Shown here one piece after another: positions 35,226 through 43,999 of a stretch of 64,000 nucleotides of DNA. The stretch is from Oscillospiraceae bacterium. GTDB taxonomy: Bacteria > Bacillota > Clostridia > Oscillospirales > Acutalibacteraceae. A program made the translations under genes and the position numbers. The notes under the pieces are model-generated. The model saw nothing but the letters and a program-made list of their open reading frames with translations, did not search any database and was not told the DNA's origin. Within the stretch, counting starts at the first letter, position 1. The number at the start of each line of letters is the position of its first letter. The DNA lies in assembly GCA_015066635.1 (NCBI GenBank), contig SVOA01000004.1:36314-100313 (forward strand), written 5' to 3'.

Positions 35226-35360
35226 TTGAACAGCTTAATTGAAATCAAGGCACAGATTTGCGACGTGTGCCACAAGATGTGGCAGCTCGGCCGGGTTGCC
35301 GCAAATGACGGTAATGTCAGCGTAAAACTCTCCGACGGCAGAATAATTACCGCGCCTGCG
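35226..35360 (+). pseudogene. Truncated class II aldolase/adducin-family gene fragment
   Basis: From a TTG behind GGGAGTGAGG the frame reads the N-terminus of a class II aldolase (L-fuculose/L-rhamnulose-phosphate type): the helix with DVCHKMWQLGRVAANDGNVS, then VKLSDGRIIT. At residue about 45 the match stops and the frame runs into unrelated sequence and the terminator at 35397, where the full family is about 210-240 residues. The zinc His motif is absent. The start region is intact, so this looks like a recent 3' deletion. Confidence 0.7.
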
Positions 35361-35396
35361 CCGCCTACGGTCCTATGTATAATTAAGAACACCAAT

Positions 35397-35430
35397 AAAA
35401 AAGCACTTGCATTTGCAAGTGCTTTTTTTG
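35397..35430. terminator. Bidirectional terminator downstream of TIGR00300 gene
   Basis: A 15-bp stem (35397-35411 with 35414-35428), AAAAAAGCACTTGCA with its complement, A-rich before and T-rich after; ends both the aldolase fragment and the minus-strand operon. Confidence 0.88.
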
Positions 35431-35441
35431 TTATGAATTTA

Positions 35442-36515
35442 TTAAAGATTTCTTTCGAGGTTTACCAGAAAGTCCTGAATATTTGTTACAAGACCTTTTA
35501 CGGAAAGAGAACCGCGGTCGTGAAGTTTGTTGACGGCAAACTCCGAGATGTCAACGGAGTAGATATATACGGGGCGTATGCCTTCTTCCGTTTCGCAGTA
35601 TGAGGGCGTCATATTTCCCGTGGCGATGGTGTGAAGCTGTGTCGCAAGGCATATAACCGCAGTCGCCTTCCTTGTGTGCTCGCGCATGGCGTTCTGCGCC
35701 TCGTAAACATTCGGTATTACCTCGGGCAGAGGACCGTCATCCCTTATGGAGCCCGCAAGCACAAACGGAGTGTTTGTGGAAGTCAGAGCGTGCATTACAC
35801 CCGTGTCAAGCTCATTCTCGTCAAGGAATTTTTTTATGGAACCTGCTCTGCGAACAAGATTTATCGTGTGCAGGTGGTTATAGTGCCCGTTCTCAACGTG
35901 CTTCTTTGTATAAATATCCTGACCGAGTCCCGTGTGCAGAAGCGCCGCTTCCAGATCGTGCGTGGCAAGCGCGTTGCCTGCAAACAAACAGTCGCAGTAA
36001 CCTTTTTTTATAAGACTTGCCATGGCGTTGCGGCTGTCGAAGTCAAAAACGCAGGCGGGACCGAGTACCCATACGATATAGCCGTGGTCTCTGTCATGAC
36101 GGAGTATTTCGTAAAGTCGGTCGTATTCCCATGAAAAAGAGGTTTCGCGCGACTGTCCCGTTCTGAAAGCAAACGCGCTGTTTGAACTCTCCTCATTATC
36201 GACAAAGCAGTTTGCGTGCACATAAACGCCCGTTGAGCCGTCGTCTTTTCTTCCGACGACTACCTGATCGCCTGCTTTTACGCGGCGGGGTTCTGTAACA
36301 ACTGGAACGCCGTCCTTGATAACGACGCAGCAGTCCATACGGCTCTTATGAAGCATTACCCATTTGCCGTCTATTTTGAAATATTCGGGATAAATAGTAG
36401 TCGCGTAAAAATTCTCGGGCAAAAAGCCGTCGCCTGCGGGCTCGGTTTTGACATCGGGCGCCGAGGTAAACTGCTCCTTTGTAAAGTCGGGAGCAACAAA
36501 AGCGGGAAACTGCAT
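35442..36515 (-). CDS. TIGR00300 family protein (ornithine cyclodeaminase-like)
   Basis: A 357-residue protein of the family first named LOR/SDH bifunctional enzyme domain, including archaeal ornithine cyclodeaminase and the C-terminal domain of cyanobacterial AgrE/ArgZ. Diagnostic segments are IVWVLGPACVFD, the LFAGNALATHDLEAAL block, GHYNHLHTINLVRRAG, and the FVLAGSIRDDGPLPE block followed by AQNAMREHTRKATAVI. It lacks an N-terminal arginine dihydrolase domain. Ornithine to proline plus ammonia is the known reaction of the family; the peptidase and transporter in the operon fit an amino-acid substrate. Confidence 0.83.
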   Translation of the reverse strand: MQFPAFVAPDFTKEQFTSAPDVKTEPAGDGFLPENFYATTIYPEYFKIDGKWVMLHKSRMDCCVVIKDGVPVVTEPRRVKAGDQVVVGRKDDGSTGVYVHANCFVDNEESSNSAFAFRTGQSRETSFSWEYDRLYEILRHDRDHGYIVWVLGPACVFDFDSRNAMASLIKKGYCDCLFAGNALATHDLEAALLHTGLGQDIYTKKHVENGHYNHLHTINLVRRAGSIKKFLDENELDTGVMHALTSTNTPFVLAGSIRDDGPLPEVIPNVYEAQNAMREHTRKATAVICLATQLHTIATGNMTPSYCETEEGIRPVYIYSVDISEFAVNKLHDRGSLSVKGLVTNIQDFLVNLERNL

Positions 36516-36596
36516 ATAAACACCTCTTATTCATCGCAGTAAAAAATGCTGATTTTCATTAAAAACTATATCATAAACCGTTTTCCTGCGCAAGGC

Positions 36597-38147
36597 TTAA
36601 TGATAGCCTACGGCAACGCTGAGAAGCATAAAGAATACGGATATTACAGCCTCGATAAGAAATAGTTTTGCTGTCCATTTCATCCATTTACGGTACGATA
36701 CGCCGACCATACCGATAGCGATTATCATAAGTCCGCTTGTCGGATACAGCATATTCGTAAAGCCGTCCGCAAAGCAGAAGGTAATAACAACGGACTGTCT
36801 GTTAAGACCCGTCAGGTCGCAGAGTATAGCCATTAAAGGAACGATAAGAAACGCCTTTGCCGTACCGCTGCTGACAAAGAATTCAAGCAGCGCCGTGAAT
36901 ACAAACATCAGAAGAATAACTCCGTACGGGGATATTCCGTCAAGCGCGCCGCTGAGTGCGTTAAGCACCGTGTGCATTATCATACCTTCGTCAAGAACGT
37001 ATGTAATTGCGAGGATAAAGACGATAAGCGGAATAACGGGGAGTATGGTCTTGACGCCTTCGCCGAAAGCCGCAAAAAGCTTTTTACCGCGAAGTCCCGC
37101 GACTCTGCCTGCAAGAAGTCCGCCGACGGGGAAGAATACAGCCATACATCCCATAGAGGCGTAGCTGCCTATTGTCATTAGCGTTTCGTTATTTGTCTTT
37201 GTGCCCGCCATACTCATTACAAACGAGGCAACCGTGCCGCCGAGAACGCAGATAAGCGAGACAACAAATACTCTTGTTGCCCTGCCTGTTTTTTCGTCGG
37301 AGAGCGCTTCGCGGCAGACCTCGATAGGATAGCGGTCTCTGATTTTTTGATCGGTTTCGTATGCGGGAGATTTTTCGGGATGTTTCTCTATCTTCTTTGC
37401 ATAAAGTATGAGAAAGCCCGCAAGGGAAATATAGACGACAACAAAGATAATCAGTCTCAGCCAGAGTCCCGACAGTACGGGGATGTCGGCAAGCTTCTGA
37501 ACTGTAATTACATTGAACGGGTTAAAGGTTGCCGCTGTAAATCCGAAGGCGACCGCGACAAAGCTCATACCGATACCCGTCAGCGAGTCCCAGCCCATGG
37601 CAAGCGAAATGGCAACCGCTATGGGGACAAGCGTCAGACTTTCCTCAAGAACGCCTGCGGTTGAACTGAGAAACATACCGAAAAGAACCATTACCGCTAT
37701 GAGCATATACCTTCGGTTCTCAAATCGGTTTACTATTGACGCCATAAGATATTTCAGCACGCCTATTCTGTCAAGAATAAGAAATGTTCCGCCGACAAGC
37801 ACGATAATCGCAATAATCGCAAGACCTACGCTCGCCTTGTCGCTTGTAAAGGCGAGTACGGGCGACGCCGCGATTTTCCAAATCGGCAGTTTGTAGTCAT
37901 TGTTTTCCGTGTAAGTACCCGCGATGACGGATCCGTTTGCGTCAACCTGAAACTCTCCGCGGGGAAGGAACTGCGTCAGCGCACCGACAAAAACAAGAAT
38001 TACAAACAGCAGAGCCGCAATACCGAACAGAGTCTTTTTGTCGATATTAAGTCCCTCTGATTTTTCCTTGTTTTCGTTCAGACTTATCCTTTCGCTGACA
38101 TTGGGATATATATCCTTGAGGTCTTCTGATTTATGATTGTTGTTCAT
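36597..38147 (-). CDS. YfcC family transporter (basic amino acid/dicarboxylate type)
   Basis: A 516-residue membrane protein with about twelve helices. The GALTQFLPRGEF segment after the first helix is typical of the YfcC/DcuC group, where the loop carries a charged and proline-rich motif; the GMSFVAVAFGFTAATFNPFNV block is the conserved re-entrant region. Members are thought to carry basic amino acids or antiport ornithine. Start at 38147 follows the M20 peptidase stop by two bases. Confidence 0.82.
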   Translation of the reverse strand: MNNNHKSEDLKDIYPNVSERISLNENKEKSEGLNIDKKTLFGIAALLFVILVFVGALTQFLPRGEFQVDANGSVIAGTYTENNDYKLPIWKIAASPVLAFTSDKASVGLAIIAIIVLVGGTFLILDRIGVLKYLMASIVNRFENRRYMLIAVMVLFGMFLSSTAGVLEESLTLVPIAVAISLAMGWDSLTGIGMSFVAVAFGFTAATFNPFNVITVQKLADIPVLSGLWLRLIIFVVVYISLAGFLILYAKKIEKHPEKSPAYETDQKIRDRYPIEVCREALSDEKTGRATRVFVVSLICVLGGTVASFVMSMAGTKTNNETLMTIGSYASMGCMAVFFPVGGLLAGRVAGLRGKKLFAAFGEGVKTILPVIPLIVFILAITYVLDEGMIMHTVLNALSGALDGISPYGVILLMFVFTALLEFFVSSGTAKAFLIVPLMAILCDLTGLNRQSVVITFCFADGFTNMLYPTSGLMIIAIGMVGVSYRKWMKWTAKLFLIEAVISVFFMLLSVAVGYH

Positions 38148-38149
38148 CT

Positions 38150-39622
38150 TTATTCTCCAGCTAATAATCTGATGTATCTCTTAAAGAATACAATGCCGTT
38201 TTCAAGACAGTCGAGAGAGATTCTTTCGTCTGTTCCGTGCGCCAGCATAAGAATTTCAGGCGGCATTATAAACGGCGAAAAACGGTAAATCTGGTCTGTC
38301 AGATTTTGATAGTGGCGCGCATCGGTAGCGCCCATTACCATAAAAGGCGCGGGAGCGCTCATATCGTGAATTCCGCAGCAAATCTGCGTAATTGCCCTGA
38401 CGGTGCGCGTATCGGTGGGCGAAACTAACGAAGGTTCGTTACCGCCGAGCAGCCGTACGCTGATATTTTTGTTGCGCACAACTTTGTGAATATGCTTCTC
38501 GACATCCGCGATACTGTTACCCGGCAGGATACGGAAATTGACCGTTGCCGTTGCCTTCTGAGGCATAACGTTTGCCTGCGGACTGCCCTGAGTCATTGTA
38601 ACCGCGGTAGTAGTGCGCATAACCGAAGCAATCGGGGGAATTTGCGCAAGTACGGGCTTTAATATGGGTAGAAGCGTGCCGAGATTACAGCCGATAAGGC
38701 GAACGGGGAATTTTGTATTTCTTGCCGCCGTGTCAGCGACCATCTTCATTTCCTGAGTTATTCTCGCGGGGAACTGATGATTCTCAAGGTCAAGTATAAC
38801 CTTTGAGAGTTCGCCTACCGCCGAGTGCCTCGGAGGGGTAGAGGAATGTCCGCCTTTGGCGTCAACGCTGATTTCAAAATCGGCATAGCCCTTTTCGGCA
38901 ATTCCGATACCTGCAATTTTATTGCTTATAATATGGGGAACGTCCATATCGAGAATTGCGCCGCCCTCATCGAGTACGCTTTCAAGTTTTATGCCGTCGT
39001 CCTCAAGAGCTTTGGACAGCATCGGCGCTGCGGCGTTTTCCGTATCGACAAGCTCCTCGTTGTAGCCGAGGCAGATTATTACGGTCCTGCGAGGCGTAAA
39101 GCCCTCTTCAAGCAGGGTTTCAACGCTTTCGAGTATGCCGACAACATGATTTTTCATATCGGTTGAACCGCGTCCCCAGATATGCCCGTGAGCAATTTCT
39201 CCGGCAAACGGAGGATGAGTCCAGTCGTCAAGCTTTTTTTCTTCTACGGGAACAACATCCTGATGCCCTATGAGTGCGATTGGTTTTAATGACGGGTCGG
39301 AGCCCTGCCAGGTATATATTATTCCCGCCTTGCCTACGGTGCGCTTTTTGAGGTTTTTGTGAAGCAGAGGATATTTATTCTCAAATAACCTGTGCAGTTT
39401 GTAAAACTCATCCCAATCAACGAGCGACTCGTCAAGGTTTGATACGGTTTTGCACCTTATCGCTTCGCACAGAGTTTCTGTGTATCTGTCAAGGTTAACC
39501 TTCTCTTCGGGGAAATCCGGCAGCTGTTCCTTTTTGGGTCGGTACAGCGCCGCGTGAACGGCGTTCCCTGCCAGAAGCAAACCTGCTGCAGACAGCGCGG
39601 CAATTTTATATTTTTTCTTCAT
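38150..39622 (-). CDS. M20 family metallopeptidase with N-terminal membrane anchor
   Basis: A 490-residue di-zinc peptidase related to carboxypeptidase S and the PM20D1 N-acyl amino acid hydrolases. An N-terminal hydrophobic helix (about 7-25) may anchor it. The metal site is formed by LIGHQDVVPV (His), the WGRGSTDMK Asp and the GYNEELV glutamates, with GKGGHSSTPP in the dimerisation lid. First gene of a three-gene operon with the transporter and the ornithine cyclodeaminase-like protein. Confidence 0.9.
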   Translation of the reverse strand: MKKKYKIAALSAAGLLLAGNAVHAALYRPKKEQLPDFPEEKVNLDRYTETLCEAIRCKTVSNLDESLVDWDEFYKLHRLFENKYPLLHKNLKKRTVGKAGIIYTWQGSDPSLKPIALIGHQDVVPVEEKKLDDWTHPPFAGEIAHGHIWGRGSTDMKNHVVGILESVETLLEEGFTPRRTVIICLGYNEELVDTENAAAPMLSKALEDDGIKLESVLDEGGAILDMDVPHIISNKIAGIGIAEKGYADFEISVDAKGGHSSTPPRHSAVGELSKVILDLENHQFPARITQEMKMVADTAARNTKFPVRLIGCNLGTLLPILKPVLAQIPPIASVMRTTTAVTMTQGSPQANVMPQKATATVNFRILPGNSIADVEKHIHKVVRNKNISVRLLGGNEPSLVSPTDTRTVRAITQICCGIHDMSAPAPFMVMGATDARHYQNLTDQIYRFSPFIMPPEILMLAHGTDERISLDCLENGIVFFKRYIRLLAGE

Positions 39623-39659
39623 GGTTTATTCCTCGCATAAATATACAGAATAATAGAGA

Positions 39660-39688
39660 ATTATAACAGAATAATACAATAAAATCAA
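39660..39688 (-). promoter_or_regulatory. Promoter of the M20-YfcC-TIGR00300 operon
   Basis: On the minus strand TTGATT (39688-39683) and TATAAT (39665-39660) with a 17-base spacer; about 38 bases before the peptidase start. Confidence 0.7.
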
Positions 39689-39712
39689 TATTTATTAGTA
39701 TTTAAAAGGACA

Positions 39713-39741
39713 TTGCAAAAAATATAATAAATTGATATAAT
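39713..39741 (+). promoter_or_regulatory. Promoter of the chromate transporter genes
   Basis: TTGCAA at 39713-39718 and TATAAT at 39736-39741, 17 bases apart, with TG one base before the -10. Divergent from the M20 operon promoter. Confidence 0.7.
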
Positions 39742-39796
39742 CTATTTGTTTGAATACAGAGACTGAAATTAACGGAAAGGCAATATAAAAAGCGTT

Positions 39797-40369
39797 ATGA
39801 AAAAACTTGCGGAACTGTTTTTTACATTTGCAAAAATCGGGCTTTTTACCTTCGGCGGCGGATATGCTATGCTTCCGCTTATAGAACGCAGCTGCGTTGA
39901 GCAAAAGAAGTGGATAAGCGCCGAGGATATGCTCAATATAACCGTACTTGCAGAGTCAACTCCCGGACCTGTTGCAATAAACTGCGCCACCTTTGTCGGC
40001 AATAAGCAAAAGGGCTTTGCAGGTGCGCTTATTGCAACACTGGGGATGATAATACCTCCGTTTACGGTAATTTTTATAATATCGCTGTTCTTTGAAAAAT
40101 TTGTTTCTGTTCAGTGGGTTTCAAGTGCCTTTGCAGGTATCAAGCTCGCAGTAGGAATTCTGATAATTGACGCGGCGGTAAGGATGATAAAAAAAATTCC
40201 CAAAAATGCGCTGACCTATACGGTAATTGCGGTTGCGGCCTGCTCGATGCTTCTGATTGACATTTTCTCGCTGAAGTTAAGTTCGCTTGTGCTTCTGCTT
40301 GCGGCGGTCGGGCTCGGACTTGTACTTTACCTTGTAAAGAGAAGAACACGGGGAGGTAATCAGGTATGA
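39797..40369 (+). CDS. Chromate transporter, first half (short-chain ChrA)
   Basis: A 190-residue half-size CHR protein with about five helices. The KIGLFTFGGGYAMLPLIE motif near the N-terminus and the ESTPGPVAIN motif near 51-60 are the family signatures. Short-chain CHR proteins work as a heterodimer encoded by paired genes; this one overlaps its partner by four bases (ATGA). Actual anion carried (chromate, sulfate or another) is unknown. Confidence 0.9.
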   Translation: MKKLAELFFTFAKIGLFTFGGGYAMLPLIERSCVEQKKWISAEDMLNITVLAESTPGPVAINCATFVGNKQKGFAGALIATLGMIIPPFTVIFIISLFFEKFVSVQWVSSAFAGIKLAVGILIIDAAVRMIKKIPKNALTYTVIAVAACSMLLIDIFSLKLSSLVLLLAAVGLGLVLYLVKRRTRGGNQV

Positions 40370-40926
40370 TTTATCTTGAACTTTTCCTCGGCTTTTTAAA
40401 GGTCGGTCTGTTTTCTTTCGGCGGCGGTTATGCGGCTGTTCCGCTTATAAGAGATACGGTACTCGCATACGGCTGGATGGATGACGAAAGACTGTCCGAT
40501 TTGATTGCGGTCAGCGAGAGTACGCCCGGACCCATTATGGTCAATATGGCGACCTATGTCGGCGCCACTCAGGGCGGACTGCCGGGCGCGGTAATTGCAA
40601 CTCTTACCTCGGTTGCACCCGCGTTTATAATAGTTCTTCTTATGATGAAGGTGCTTAAAAGCGCTTTGAAAAATGACGCAGTCAGCTCGGTGGTTGACGC
40701 GCTCAAGCCGTGTATTGCAGGAATAATTCTTGCAACGGGCGTTTTTATGACGGTAAAAAACGTAATCGGAATTCCGAAGGAATTTGCCTTTGATTTAAAG
40801 GCACTTATTGTTACTGCCGTGCTCGCCGCGATATACTTTGCGTCAAGGAAAATACGCAAAAACGGTATTTCGCCGATAGCACTGATAGTGCTTGCGGGAG
40901 CCGCGGGAGTGCTGATGAAATTCTGA
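40366..40926 (+). CDS. Chromate transporter, second half (short-chain ChrA)
   Basis: A 186-residue partner with the same signatures: KVGLFSFGGGYAAVPLI near 12-28 and ESTPGPIMVN near 49-58. Coupled to the first half by an ATGA overlap. Presumed to insert in opposite orientation to its partner, which is the known arrangement of short-chain pairs. Confidence 0.9.
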   Translation: MIYLELFLGFLKVGLFSFGGGYAAVPLIRDTVLAYGWMDDERLSDLIAVSESTPGPIMVNMATYVGATQGGLPGAVIATLTSVAPAFIIVLLMMKVLKSALKNDAVSSVVDALKPCIAGIILATGVFMTVKNVIGIPKEFAFDLKALIVTAVLAAIYFASRKIRKNGISPIALIVLAGAAGVLMKF

Positions 40927-41021
40927 TAATCTGCGGTAAAATTCCCGATATGTCGTCAGAAGTCCGACGGATACGGGAGAATCACAGGAAAAATTTTGAC
41001 GGATTTAACAGGAGCAAGAGT

Positions 41022-41768
41022 ATGGAATATATCAGAGTTACAAAGGAAAACATAGAAAGCGAGCACATCTGCTGTGCGATTTCAAACAACAACGACGTTC
41101 AGGTTGCCTCAAAAAAGGCGTGGCTTTCGGAACGCTTTGGGGAAGGACTTGTTTTTCTTAAAAGCGCCGAAAGAGGAAAATGCTTTATTGAATACATTCC
41201 CGCCGAAAATGCGTGGAATCCGATTATTGCAGACGGGTATATGTATATAGACTGCCTGTGGGTTTCGGGTTCGTTCAAGGGGCATGGCTATTCGAATGAC
41301 TTATTGAGCGAATGTATATCCGACAGTACGAAAAAGGGCAAAAAAGGGCTTTGCATTCTTTCATCCGAAAAGAAAAAGCCGTTTCTTGCCGAACCGAAAT
41401 ATCTTAAATACAAGGGCTTTGAGGTTTGCGACAGGGCGGACAACGGAATTGAGCTTTGGTATCTTCCGTTTGACAAAAACGCAGAAAAGCCGAGATTCAA
41501 AGAGTGCGCCAAGCACCCGCATATTGACGAAAACGGCTATGTTCTTTACTACACAAGTCAGTGTCCGTTTAATGCGAAATACGTCCCCGTTGTAGAGAAA
41601 ACTGCAAAGGAGCAGGGGGTAAAATTCACGGCAATTCATATTGATAACAAGGCGGACGCACAGAACGCCCCCACACCGGTTACTACATACGCCCTTTTCT
41701 TTGACGGCGAATATCTCACAAACGAGCAGATGAACGACAAGAGATTTTTAAAACTGCTCGGAAAATAG
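41022..41768 (+). CDS. GNAT N-acetyltransferase with C-terminal YoaP-like domain
   Basis: A 248-residue two-domain protein. The first part (about 1-155) is a GNAT fold with the acetyl-CoA motif VSGSFKGHGYSNDLLSEC near 75-93. The second part (about 165-248) matches the YoaP-like domain, with a thioredoxin-like QCPFNAKY segment near 185. The ATG at 41022 is preferred over the upstream one because AGGAGCAAG precedes it. Substrate unknown. Lies about 95 bases after the chromate genes and is ended by the hairpin at 41775. Confidence 0.8.
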   Translation: MEYIRVTKENIESEHICCAISNNNDVQVASKKAWLSERFGEGLVFLKSAERGKCFIEYIPAENAWNPIIADGYMYIDCLWVSGSFKGHGYSNDLLSECISDSTKKGKKGLCILSSEKKKPFLAEPKYLKYKGFEVCDRADNGIELWYLPFDKNAEKPRFKECAKHPHIDENGYVLYYTSQCPFNAKYVPVVEKTAKEQGVKFTAIHIDNKADAQNAPTPVTTYALFFDGEYLTNEQMNDKRFLKLLGK

Positions 41769-41774
41769 AACAGA

Positions 41775-41818
41775 TTAAACGGCACACTGCAGACGCGGAG
41801 TGCCGTTTAAAAATAAAA
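41775..41818 (+). terminator. Terminator after the GNAT gene
   Basis: An 11-bp stem (41775-41785 with 41800-41810) around a 14-base loop, followed by AAATAAAATTTC; T-tail weak on the plus strand, better on the opposite strand. Confidence 0.55.
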
Positions 41819-41840
41819 TTTCGTCGGGGCGATTTTGCGG

Positions 41841-41869
41841 TTGAAATGAATATGCGTTTATGATAGAAT
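41841..41869 (+). promoter_or_regulatory. Promoter of ktrBA
   Basis: TTGAAA at 41841-41846 and TAGAAT at 41864-41869, 17-base spacer, with TG before the -10; about 65 bases ahead of the ktrB start. Confidence 0.65.
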
Positions 41870-41932
41870 ACAAATGATATTTTGAAATTGTTCCGATACG
41901 GTAAGAATTCACGGTATAAGAGGGGTGAAACA

Positions 41933-43273
41933 GTGAAAAGACGCAACATCGCAAGGCGCAGCAGATTAACTTCGTTTCAGGTAATTATTATCAGCTTTTT
42001 CGGACTGATAATGCTTGGAACTTTTCTGCTTATGCTGCCGATTTCTTCACGCGAAAGATGCGTTACTTCATTTGCCGACTCAATGTTTACGGCGGTTTCA
42101 GCGACCTGCGTTACCGGACTTGTCGTCAAGGATACAGCCACATACTGGTCGCTTTTCGGTCAGGCAGTAATTCTTGCGCTTATTCAGATAGGCGGTATGG
42201 GAGTTATAACGATAGGACTTGCCGTAATCAAAGCGTCGGGTAAAAAAATCGGACTTTGGCAGAGAAGCGCCATGCAGGATTCAATTTCGGCGCCGCAGGT
42301 CGGCGGAATAGTCCGTCTGACGGGCTTTATTATAAAGACCTCTATGATTATCGAGCTTGCGGGAGCTGTTCTGATGATGCCCGTATTCTGTAAGGACTTC
42401 GGCATCGTTAAGGGAATATGGTACTCTGTGTTTCACTCGGTTTCATCATTCTGTAACGCCGGCTTTGACCTTATGGGCGTGCGTGAGCCCTTCTCATCAC
42501 TGACCTCTTACAGCAGAAATGTTTATCTTGATTCTGTTGTAATGCTCCTTATCATTACGGGCGGTATCGGTTTCCTCGTGTGGAACGATATAGGCACTCA
42601 CAGACTTGATTTTAAGCGATACAGTCTGCACAGTAAGGTGGTGCTTTTCGCTTCCTTTGTGCTAATAGTTATTCCCGCGCTGTATTTCTTCTTTTTTGAA
42701 TACGGAAATTCGGAAATATGCGAAAGAACTGTCAGTTCGCTTTTCCAGTCCGTTACTGCAAGAACGGCGGGCTTTAATACTCAGGACCTTAACGCTATGG
42801 ACGAGTCGGGCAGAGCGATTATGATAACGCTTATGCTCATAGGCGGTTCTCCGGGCTCTACCGCGGGTGGTATCAAAACAGCGACCTTTTTTGTTTTGCT
42901 TATGTCAGCCGTTACGGTATTCAGCAGGAGAAATGACGTTCAGTGCTTTAAGAGAAGAATACCCGATGAGACCGTGCGTACTGCGGGAGCGATACTTTTT
43001 GCTTATCTGTTCCTGTTCTTCGGCAGCGGTATAATAATCAGCAAGCTTGAGAATCTGCCGCTGCTTACCTGTCTGTTTGAAACAAGCTCGGCAATAGGAA
43101 CGGTCGGACTGACGCTCGGCATTACGGGAAAGATAACAATTCTCTCAAGAGTAATACTTATGATACTGATGTTCTTTGGCAGAGTGGGCGCGCTGACGCT
43201 TATATATGCGGCGCTTCCGTCGGCAGGCAGTAAGCTTTTCCGTCTGCCGCTTGAAAAAATAAATGTAGGATAG
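41933..43273 (+). CDS. ktrB: K+ uptake channel subunit KtrB (TrkH family)
   Basis: A 446-residue transporter with four repeats of the M1-P-M2 type; selectivity loops are visible as TAVSATCVTGLV, SSFCNAGFDL, TARTAGFNT and SSAIGTVGLT, each with the conserved Gly. A GTG at 41933 with AGGGGTGA before it is preferred over the upstream TTG. It forms the K+ (or Na+-coupled K+) uptake system with the KtrA subunit encoded 10 bases downstream. Confidence 0.93.
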   Translation: MKRRNIARRSRLTSFQVIIISFFGLIMLGTFLLMLPISSRERCVTSFADSMFTAVSATCVTGLVVKDTATYWSLFGQAVILALIQIGGMGVITIGLAVIKASGKKIGLWQRSAMQDSISAPQVGGIVRLTGFIIKTSMIIELAGAVLMMPVFCKDFGIVKGIWYSVFHSVSSFCNAGFDLMGVREPFSSLTSYSRNVYLDSVVMLLIITGGIGFLVWNDIGTHRLDFKRYSLHSKVVLFASFVLIVIPALYFFFFEYGNSEICERTVSSLFQSVTARTAGFNTQDLNAMDESGRAIMITLMLIGGSPGSTAGGIKTATFFVLLMSAVTVFSRRNDVQCFKRRIPDETVRTAGAILFAYLFLFFGSGIIISKLENLPLLTCLFETSSAIGTVGLTLGITGKITILSRVILMILMFFGRVGALTLIYAALPSAGSKLFRLPLEKINVG

Positions 43274-43283
43274 GAGAAATAAT

Positions 43284-43928
43284 ATGACAACTGTTCTTGT
43301 GATAGGCGTAGGAGAATTCGGCAGCAACGTTGCAAAGCGTATGGAGGAACTTCACTGCGAGGTTATGGCTGTCGATACCAGCGAGGAAAGAATAAATGAG
43401 ATTCTGCCCTACGTTACAAACGCGATAATAGGCGACGGCACAAATGCGGAGCTTCTGCGTTCTCTCGGAGTAGGCAATTATGACATCTGCATTGTTGCTC
43501 TCGGAGGTCTTTTCCAGAGTTCTCTCGAAACGACTTCGCTGCTCAGCGAGCTGGGGGCAAAGAAGGTTATTTCCCGTGCTACAAATGACGTTCAGATGAA
43601 ATTCCTGCTCAGAAACGGTGCCGACGAGGTCGTTTATCCCGAGAAGCAGACGGCTATGCGCATCGCGACAAAATATGCCTCGGAAAGCATACTCGATTTC
43701 ATTGAGCTTGACAATAATTATTCGATTTATGAGATGAAAGTGCCCGCGGAGTGGTACGGAAAAACGCTTTCTCAGCTTGACATCAGAAAGAAATTCAATA
43801 TCAATATCCTTACGGTAAGACGCGGACAGGAGGTCTTTATCCCTGCTCCCGATACCGAGATGAAGGCTGATGACATTGCTTTTGTAATAGGCGAGGAGCG
43901 GGATATTCAGAAATGCTTTAAGATATAA
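43284..43928 (+). CDS. ktrA: K+ uptake regulatory subunit KtrA (RCK domain)
   Basis: A 214-residue cytoplasmic subunit: TrkA-N Rossmann domain with VLVIGVGEFGSN (4-15) and Asp at the end of the second strand (MAVDTSEE), then a TrkA-C domain from about 140. Binds ATP/ADP and c-di-AMP in relatives, gating KtrB. Ten bases downstream of ktrB. Confidence 0.95.
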   Translation: MTTVLVIGVGEFGSNVAKRMEELHCEVMAVDTSEERINEILPYVTNAIIGDGTNAELLRSLGVGNYDICIVALGGLFQSSLETTSLLSELGAKKVISRATNDVQMKFLLRNGADEVVYPEKQTAMRIATKYASESILDFIELDNNYSIYEMKVPAEWYGKTLSQLDIRKKFNINILTVRRGQEVFIPAPDTEMKADDIAFVIGEERDIQKCFKI

Positions 43929-43937
43929 ACCGGTTTT

Positions 43938-43968
43938 AAAAAGCACCTTATTTTAAGGTGCTTTTTGC
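43938..43968 (+). terminator. Terminator of ktrBA
   Basis: A perfect 13-bp stem (43938-43950 with 43954-43966), loop TTT, and a T-run. Confidence 0.9.
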
Positions 43969-43999
43969 GGTATGATTAAGTTTAATGCGGAGGAAGAAA

